A stretch of 64,000 nucleotides of DNA from Bordetella avium. Its GTDB lineage: Bacteria > Pseudomonadota > Gammaproteobacteria > Burkholderiales > Burkholderiaceae_B. Where the stretch lies: contig NZ_CP139969.1 of the NCBI RefSeq assembly GCF_034424645.1, forward strand, positions 1,240,001 through 1,304,000. The letters run 5' to 3'. Made by a program: the position numbers and the translations under genes. The notes under the pieces were generated by a model. It was not told the origin of the DNA. It did no database searches and saw nothing but the letters and a program-made list of their open reading frames with translations. Each line of letters begins with the position of its first letter. Positions within the stretch are counted from its first letter, which is position 1. Shown here one piece after another: positions 59,960 through 64,000 of the stretch.

Positions 59960-60626
59960 CCTGATCGCGTTCCAGGCAATAACCCAGTCCACGCACAGTA
60001 ATGATCTTGACTCCGCTGGGCTCAAGCTTTTTACGCAGACGATGGACGTAGACTTCGATTGCATTGGTGCTGACTTCTTCGCCCCATTCGCAAAGGTGGT
60101 CGACCAACTGCGTTTTGCTGACCATGCGGCCGCTGCGGCTTAGCAAAATTTCCAGCAGGCTGACTTCGCGGGCCGATAGGTCCAGGGCATGGTCATCCAC
60201 CGTGGCCACGCGTCCCGTCTGGTCAAAGACCAGACGGCCATGGCGGATAAGGGTCGAGCCACCGCCGGCGCCACGGCGTGTCAGGGCTCTTACCCTTGCC
60301 TCGAGTTCCGATAGCGCGAAGGGTTTGGCCATGTAATCGTCGGCCCCCAGGTCCAGGCCTTTGACGCGCTGTTCGACACTGTCGGCCGCCGTCAGAATGA
60401 GTACAGGCAACAAAGAATTGCGCGCCCGTAAACGGCGCAACACTTCCAGCCCCGTGACTTGAGGCAGGCCGAGATCGAGAATGAGAAGGTCAAAGGGCTG
60501 TGCGGCTAGCGCGGAGTCTGCCGCCATGCCGTCGCGCACGGCATCGACGGCGTAGCCGTTGTGCCGCAGCGAGCGCGACAGCCCGTCGGCAAGAATACTG
60601 TCATCTTCGGCAATCAGGATGCGCAT
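59931..60626 (-). CDS. OmpR-family response regulator (TctD/QseB-like)
   Basis: 231 aa from MRILIAEDDSILADGLSRSL. Receiver with acidic pair EDD, phospho-Asp in LLILDLGLPQVTGLEVL, Thr and Lys in ILTAADS and YMAKPFALSELEARV. Winged helix: LSAREVSLLEILLSRSGRMV, STNAIEVYVHRLRKKLEPSG and VRGLGYCLE. Directly upstream of and overlapping the kinase. An in-frame extension toward the recA promoter is not likely. Confidence 0.93.
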   Translation of the reverse strand: MRILIAEDDSILADGLSRSLRHNGYAVDAVRDGMAADSALAAQPFDLLILDLGLPQVTGLEVLRRLRARNSLLPVLILTAADSVEQRVKGLDLGADDYMAKPFALSELEARVRALTRRGAGGGSTLIRHGRLVFDQTGRVATVDDHALDLSAREVSLLEILLSRSGRMVSKTQLVDHLCEWGEEVSTNAIEVYVHRLRKKLEPSGVKIITVRGLGYCLERDQGAATYPLAS

Positions 60627-60780
60627 GCGACACCGTGGGTTTGTCCGGCGCGTGCCGGGGCGTGTATCGGAGCGGCCACTCTTGGCGTCTGTTTGGCGCT
60701 GGCGGGTTGCCCCTTCGTCTTGTGCGGCGCATTCTGTCACAGGCCTTCCGCCTTGCCACTCAGGGAATACGTGGAAAACT

Positions 60781-60810
60781 TAGACATGCTGTTTGTTTGT
60801 ACAGTATAAT
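60781..60810 (+). promoter_or_regulatory. recA promoter with SOS (LexA) box
   Basis: TAGACA (60781-60786), 18 bp, TATAAT (60805-60810). CTGT-TTGTTTGT-ACAG (60789-60804) is a perfect CTGT-N8-ACAG LexA box in the spacer. Start would be near 60817, leaving about 140 nt of leader. Confidence 0.88.
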
Positions 60811-60853
60811 CCGATGCCATAATTCCACGTCCGCGTGGACAATGCCCCACGCA

Positions 60854-60925
60854 GCATGAACCGCTTATGCATGACCGTTTAAGCATGATCGCTTAAGCAT
60901 TACTGCTTGTGCATGAACCGCTTGC
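60854..60925 (+). repeat. Five tandem 14-15-bp repeats in the recA leader
   Basis: Units begin at 60854, 60869, 60883, 60897 and 60911, each GCATGA-CGCTTA-like: GCATGAACCGCTTAT, GCATGACCGTTTAA, GCATGATCGCTTAA, GCATTACTGCTTGT, GCATGAACCGCTTGC. AAGC/GCTT pairs can form short hairpins between units. They lie between the promoter and the ATG. Confidence 0.8.
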
Positions 60926-60958
60926 CCGGCCTGAGGGCGCACTTACATAGGACTCTCC

Positions 60959-62020
60959 ATGGACGAAAAAACCAGCAAGGCTGCGTCGGAAAAAGCTAAA
61001 GCCCTGGCTGCCGCGCTTTCCCAGATCGAAAAGCAGTTCGGCAAAGGCTCGATCATGCGCTACGGCGATAACGAGGTTGAGCACGATATCCAGGTTGTTT
61101 CGACCGGTTCGCTGGGCTTGGACATCGCGCTGGGTGTCGGCGGGCTGCCGCGTGGCCGCGTGGTTGAAATCTATGGTCCGGAATCGTCGGGTAAAACGAC
61201 GCTCACCCTGCAGGTCATCGCCGAAATGCAGAAAGTGGGCGGCACCTGCGCCTTCGTCGACGCCGAGCATGCGCTCGATGTCCAGTACGCTTCCAAGCTG
61301 GGCGTCAATCTCGGCGATCTCCTGATCTCCCAGCCCGACACGGGCGAGCAGGCGCTCGAGATCACCGACGCGCTGGTGCGTTCTGGCTCTGTTGATCTGA
61401 TCGTGATTGACTCTGTCGCCGCGCTGGTGCCGAAGGCCGAAATCGAAGGTGAGATGGGCGATGCCCTGCCTGGTCTGCAGGCCCGCCTGATGAGCCAGGC
61501 GCTGCGCAAACTGACCGCCACGATCAAGCGCACCAATTGCATGGTGATCTTCATCAATCAGATCCGCATGAAGATCGGCGTGATGTTCGGCAACCCTGAA
61601 ACCACCACCGGCGGCAACGCACTGAAGTTTTATTCTTCCGTGCGTTTGGACATCCGTCGTATCGGTTCCATCAAGAAAGGCGACGAGGTGGTCGGCAACG
61701 AAACGCGCGTCAAGGTCGTCAAGAACAAGGTGGCGCCGCCGTTCAAGCAGGCCGAGTTCGACATCATGTACGGCGCCGGTATTTCTCGCGAAGGCGAAAT
61801 CATCGATCTGGGTGTGGCGGCCAACGTGATTGAAAAATCCGGTGCCTGGTATAGCTACAGCGGTAACCGCATCGGCCAGGGCAAGGACAATGTGCGCGAG
61901 TACCTCAAGGAAAACCGTGCCATGGCCATCGAGATCGAAAACAAGATCCGCGATAACCAAGGCATCGTAGCCCGTGCGGCGGAGTTCGCTCCGACGGCCG
62001 AAGAAAGCGCGGAAGACTGA
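60959..62020 (+). CDS. recA: Recombinase RecA
   Basis: 353 aa. ATP-dependent strand exchange and coprotease for LexA and phage repressors. [20 protein letters not shown], Walker [31 protein letters not shown], loop region [19 protein letters not shown], [28 protein letters not shown] are all standard. Acidic C terminus ([12 protein letters not shown]). It is the trigger expected to inactivate the S24 repressor of the resident prophage. Confidence 0.99.
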   Translation: MDEKTSKAASEKAKALAAALSQIEKQFGKGSIMRYGDNEVEHDIQVVSTGSLGLDIALGVGGLPRGRVVEIYGPESSGKTTLTLQVIAEMQKVGGTCAFVDAEHALDVQYASKLGVNLGDLLISQPDTGEQALEITDALVRSGSVDLIVIDSVAALVPKAEIEGEMGDALPGLQARLMSQALRKLTATIKRTNCMVIFINQIRMKIGVMFGNPETTTGGNALKFYSSVRLDIRRIGSIKKGDEVVGNETRVKVVKNKVAPPFKQAEFDIMYGAGISREGEIIDLGVAANVIEKSGAWYSYSGNRIGQGKDNVREYLKENRAMAIEIENKIRDNQGIVARAAEFAPTAEESAED

Positions 62021-62044
62021 GGCCCCTCCTCATTCGCTTTCCCT

Positions 62045-62584
62045 ATGTGTGCTTTCCCGACCGCCAAAGAACGGCAGCGCGCGCGCCTCGAAGACGAGTT
62101 TGAAACGCTGGCCAGCGAGCCTGCCGAAGTGCCGGCAGCGCGCAAGGGCCTCAGTCTCAAGGCGCGTGCGGTCGGCTATTTGTCGCGTCGAGAACATTCG
62201 CGTGCTGAGTTAGCGCGCAAACTGCGCCCCTATGCCGAAAGCGCCGAAGACATCGAGACGGTGCTCGACGCCTTGCAAAAAGAGGGCTGGCAATCCAATG
62301 CGCGTTTTGCACAAAGCCTGGTGCACCGTCGTGCGCCGCGCCAGGGAACGGCGCGCATTGTCCAGGAATTGCGCCAAAGCGGTGTTGACGATGCCGAGAT
62401 TGCCGCGGCCAGCGCAGCTTTGCGCGCCACGGAGTACGAGCGTGCGCGGGAGGTTTGGTGTCGCCGCTACGATGAGAAACCCCAGGATCGCAACGCTTAC
62501 GCTAAACAGGCCCGTTTTCTCGCGTCACGCGGCTTTGCCCATGACGTCATCCGGCGTCTTCTGGGCGACTCGCAAGACGAATAA
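62045..62584 (+). CDS. recX: Regulatory protein RecX
   Basis: 179 aa, 24 nt after recA. LKARAVGYLSRREHSRAELA, KLRPYAESAEDIETVLDALQ, KEGWQSNARFAQSLVHRRAP and YDEKPQDRNAYAKQARFLAS form the three-helix repeats of RecX, which caps and limits RecA filaments. A 30-residue polar N terminus precedes the repeats. Confidence 0.95.
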   Translation: MCAFPTAKERQRARLEDEFETLASEPAEVPAARKGLSLKARAVGYLSRREHSRAELARKLRPYAESAEDIETVLDALQKEGWQSNARFAQSLVHRRAPRQGTARIVQELRQSGVDDAEIAAASAALRATEYERAREVWCRRYDEKPQDRNAYAKQARFLASRGFAHDVIRRLLGDSQDE

Positions 62585-62596
62585 GGTTTTCTTGCC

Positions 62597-63517
62597 TCAG
62601 TGTTTGACGCTTTTGATGCCTGAGAGCGTCCTGAAGCAAACCTCGCGGGCAATCGTCAGAAACTCTCCGATATAAGAGGCCTCCCGGTCTTCGCTGCGCA
62701 CGGTGGCGTACAGCGTGCGCCAAACGCCTTGAGGTCCCAGGCGCAGGAGTTTCAGGGGGGCGTGATTCACGTATTCGGTGACGGCCCAGTTGGGTAAGGC
62801 GGCCACGCCCCGATTACTGTTGACCAGTTGCACGATGATGGGGGTGAGTTCCGCCCGCCGCAGTGCTGCGGGCTCGATATCGGCCGGGTCAAGAAACACG
62901 GTAAAGATGTCGAGCCGCTGCCGGTCTACCGGATAGGTGATGAGAGTCTGGTCGGCCAGTTGTTCCGGTGTGACGTGCTTGAGTTCGGCGAGAGGGTTGT
63001 TTTCCGATACGGCCAGGACCAGCTCATAGCGAAAGAGTGGCAAGTACTCGATGGAGTCCAGCGCTTGCGGATCTGACGTGATGACCAGATCAAGATCGCC
63101 CCGGACCAGAGCCGGGAGAGGAGCGAAAGAGAAGGCTGCGGATAAGTCCAGCGCGACATCGGGCCATTGCAGTCGAAAGGCGTCTAGGGCGGGCATCAGC
63201 CATTGAAAGCAGGAGTGGCAATCGATCGCCATATGCAGGCGGCCGGTGCGCCCGGCGGCCAGGCGCTGCAACTCTCGTTCGGTCGCGCGCAGGCGTGGCA
63301 GCACTTCATCCGCTAGCGCGACTACGCGCAAGCCGGCCGTGGTCAAGCGGGCAGGACGGGTGCGGCGGTTGAGCAGGGGGGTGCCCAGGCGGGTTTCGAG
63401 GTCGCGCAGCTGGTGCGAGAGTGCAGATTGCGTCAAATGCAGCCGGTCAGCGGCTTCTTGCAGGCTGCCGCCGTCGCGGATGGCGGAGAGCGTTTCGAGG
63501 TGGCGGATTTCAAGCAT
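62597..63517 (-). CDS. metR: LysR-type regulator MetR
   Basis: 306 aa. N-terminal winged HTH (IRHLETLSAIRDGGSLQEAA, DRLHLTQSALSHQLRDLETR), then substrate-binding domain with AIDCHSCFQWLMPALDAFR and VSENNPLAELKHVTPEQLAD, both typical of MetR, the homocysteine-responsive activator of methionine genes. Divergent from metE as in other proteobacteria. Converges on recX with only 12 nt between stops. Confidence 0.93.
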   Translation of the reverse strand: MLEIRHLETLSAIRDGGSLQEAADRLHLTQSALSHQLRDLETRLGTPLLNRRTRPARLTTAGLRVVALADEVLPRLRATERELQRLAAGRTGRLHMAIDCHSCFQWLMPALDAFRLQWPDVALDLSAAFSFAPLPALVRGDLDLVITSDPQALDSIEYLPLFRYELVLAVSENNPLAELKHVTPEQLADQTLITYPVDRQRLDIFTVFLDPADIEPAALRRAELTPIIVQLVNSNRGVAALPNWAVTEYVNHAPLKLLRLGPQGVWRTLYATVRSEDREASYIGEFLTIAREVCFRTLSGIKSVKH

Positions 63518-63549
63518 GCGCTTATCGTTGGGACGAAACCCTTATTGTA

Positions 63550-63562
63550 TGAATACTTCTCA
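63550..63562. promoter_or_regulatory. Candidate MetR site in the metR-metE gap
   Basis: TGAATACTTCTCA fits TGAA-N5-TTCA with one mismatch. It lies 33 bp before the metR start codon and about 95 bp before metE. Confidence 0.5.
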
Positions 63563-63656
63563 AGTAATGCTTGTCAACATTGATTTTTATTAGCGGAGAT
63601 TTACCCGCAGAATACCGGCACGACTTGAATGTGCTTTGTCTTGACCAGGTATTCAT

Positions 63657-64000
63657 ATGACTATTACTCATAATTTGGGTTTTCCGAGGATAGGCGCCCA
63701 GCGTGAGCTGAAACGCGCCGTCGAAGCCTATTGGGCCGGCAAGCAAACCGCAGACGAATTGTTGGCCACTGGTCGTGCCTTGCGTGCTGCGCATTGGCGG
63801 CGTCAGGCGGATAGCGGCCTGCGTTTCGTGCCGGTTGGCGATTTTGCCTGGTACGACCATATCCTGGAGTGGACGACGCTGTTGGGCGCTGTACCTGCCC
63901 GTTTTGCTCAGCCTGAAACGCAGGCGGTCAGTCTGGACACCCTGTTTCGCATGGGGCGTGGCCGGGCGCCGAGCGGCAAACCCGCTGCGGCCTGCGAAAT
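63657..64000 (+). CDS. metE: Cobalamin-independent methionine synthase MetE, 3' end outside window
   Basis: First 114 codons. [40 protein letters not shown] and [20 protein letters not shown] are the invariant N-terminal part of MetE, which methylates homocysteine from methyltetrahydrofolate polyglutamate. The second domain with the zinc site is not in the window. Confidence 0.97.
   Translation, partial: MTITHNLGFPRIGAQRELKRAVEAYWAGKQTADELLATGRALRAAHWRRQADSGLRFVPVGDFAWYDHILEWTTLLGAVPARFAQPETQAVSLDTLFRMGRGRAPSGKPAAACE

Noticed and set aside
60893..61960. 355-aa minus-strand frame opposite recA
   Set aside because: Antisense shadow of recA with no independent start signal.

Overview
The window is chromosomal DNA of a GC-rich betaproteobacterium, most likely Bordetella or a close Alcaligenaceae relative. 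This is inferred from gene content: rpoD, tRNA-Ile2, an aspartate carbamoyltransferase with an N-terminal HTH extension, rdgC, recA-recX and metR-metE. It holds a complete-looking prophage of about 43.2 kb inserted in the tRNA-Ile2 gene next to rpoD.

Layout. Bases 1-2202: 3' part of rpoD and tRNA-Ile2(CAU). Bases 2156-45311: prophage, bounded by a 47-bp direct repeat of the tRNA 3' half (attL 2156-2202, attR 45265-45311). Its left arm is a minus-strand early operon: integrase, excisionase-like HTH, Lar-like zinc protein, a RecE-like/RecT recombination pair, Bro-N antirepressor, HNH nuclease and many small coupled genes. Next comes the immunity region with an S24-type repressor, a divergent YdaS/Cro-like gene and two probable lysogenic-conversion cassettes (a secreted OB-fold protein; a coiled-coil protein plus a DUF6414-like protein). 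Plus-strand replication genes follow (CII-like, NinB, a helicase-loader-like protein, DnaB, RusA), then a minus-strand BrnT/BrnA pair and the Rha regulator. The late region runs terminase, portal, head, contractile tail (sheath, tube, frameshifted chaperone, tape measure, baseplate, spike), tail fibre, holin, SAR endolysin and spanins. The right end carries a minus-strand Panacea-domain/membrane-protein pair, a candidate toxin-antitoxin system, and a second small regulator cassette.

Bases 45312-64000: host DNA with a VOC protein, cold-shock protein, DUF2569 membrane protein, HD-GYP protein, several small lipoproteins, a MocR-type regulator, initiator tRNA-fMet, an entericidin, pyrB, rdgC, an MHS-family transporter, a two-component system, recA-recX, metR and the start of metE.

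How it works together. The left promoter and the divergent repressor/Cro promoters carry the same GTAGC-N4-GCTAC inverted repeat, so one repressor should hold both lytic operons silent, as in lambdoid phages. A boxA-like element in the left leader and repeated terminator-like hairpins before genes suggest control at the level of termination. Four prophage promoters place the -10 hexamer exactly 6 nt before an ATG, predicting leaderless mRNAs. The recA leader has an SOS box over its promoter and five tandem 14-15-bp repeats. Family names come from recognising sequence features by eye; no database search was possible.
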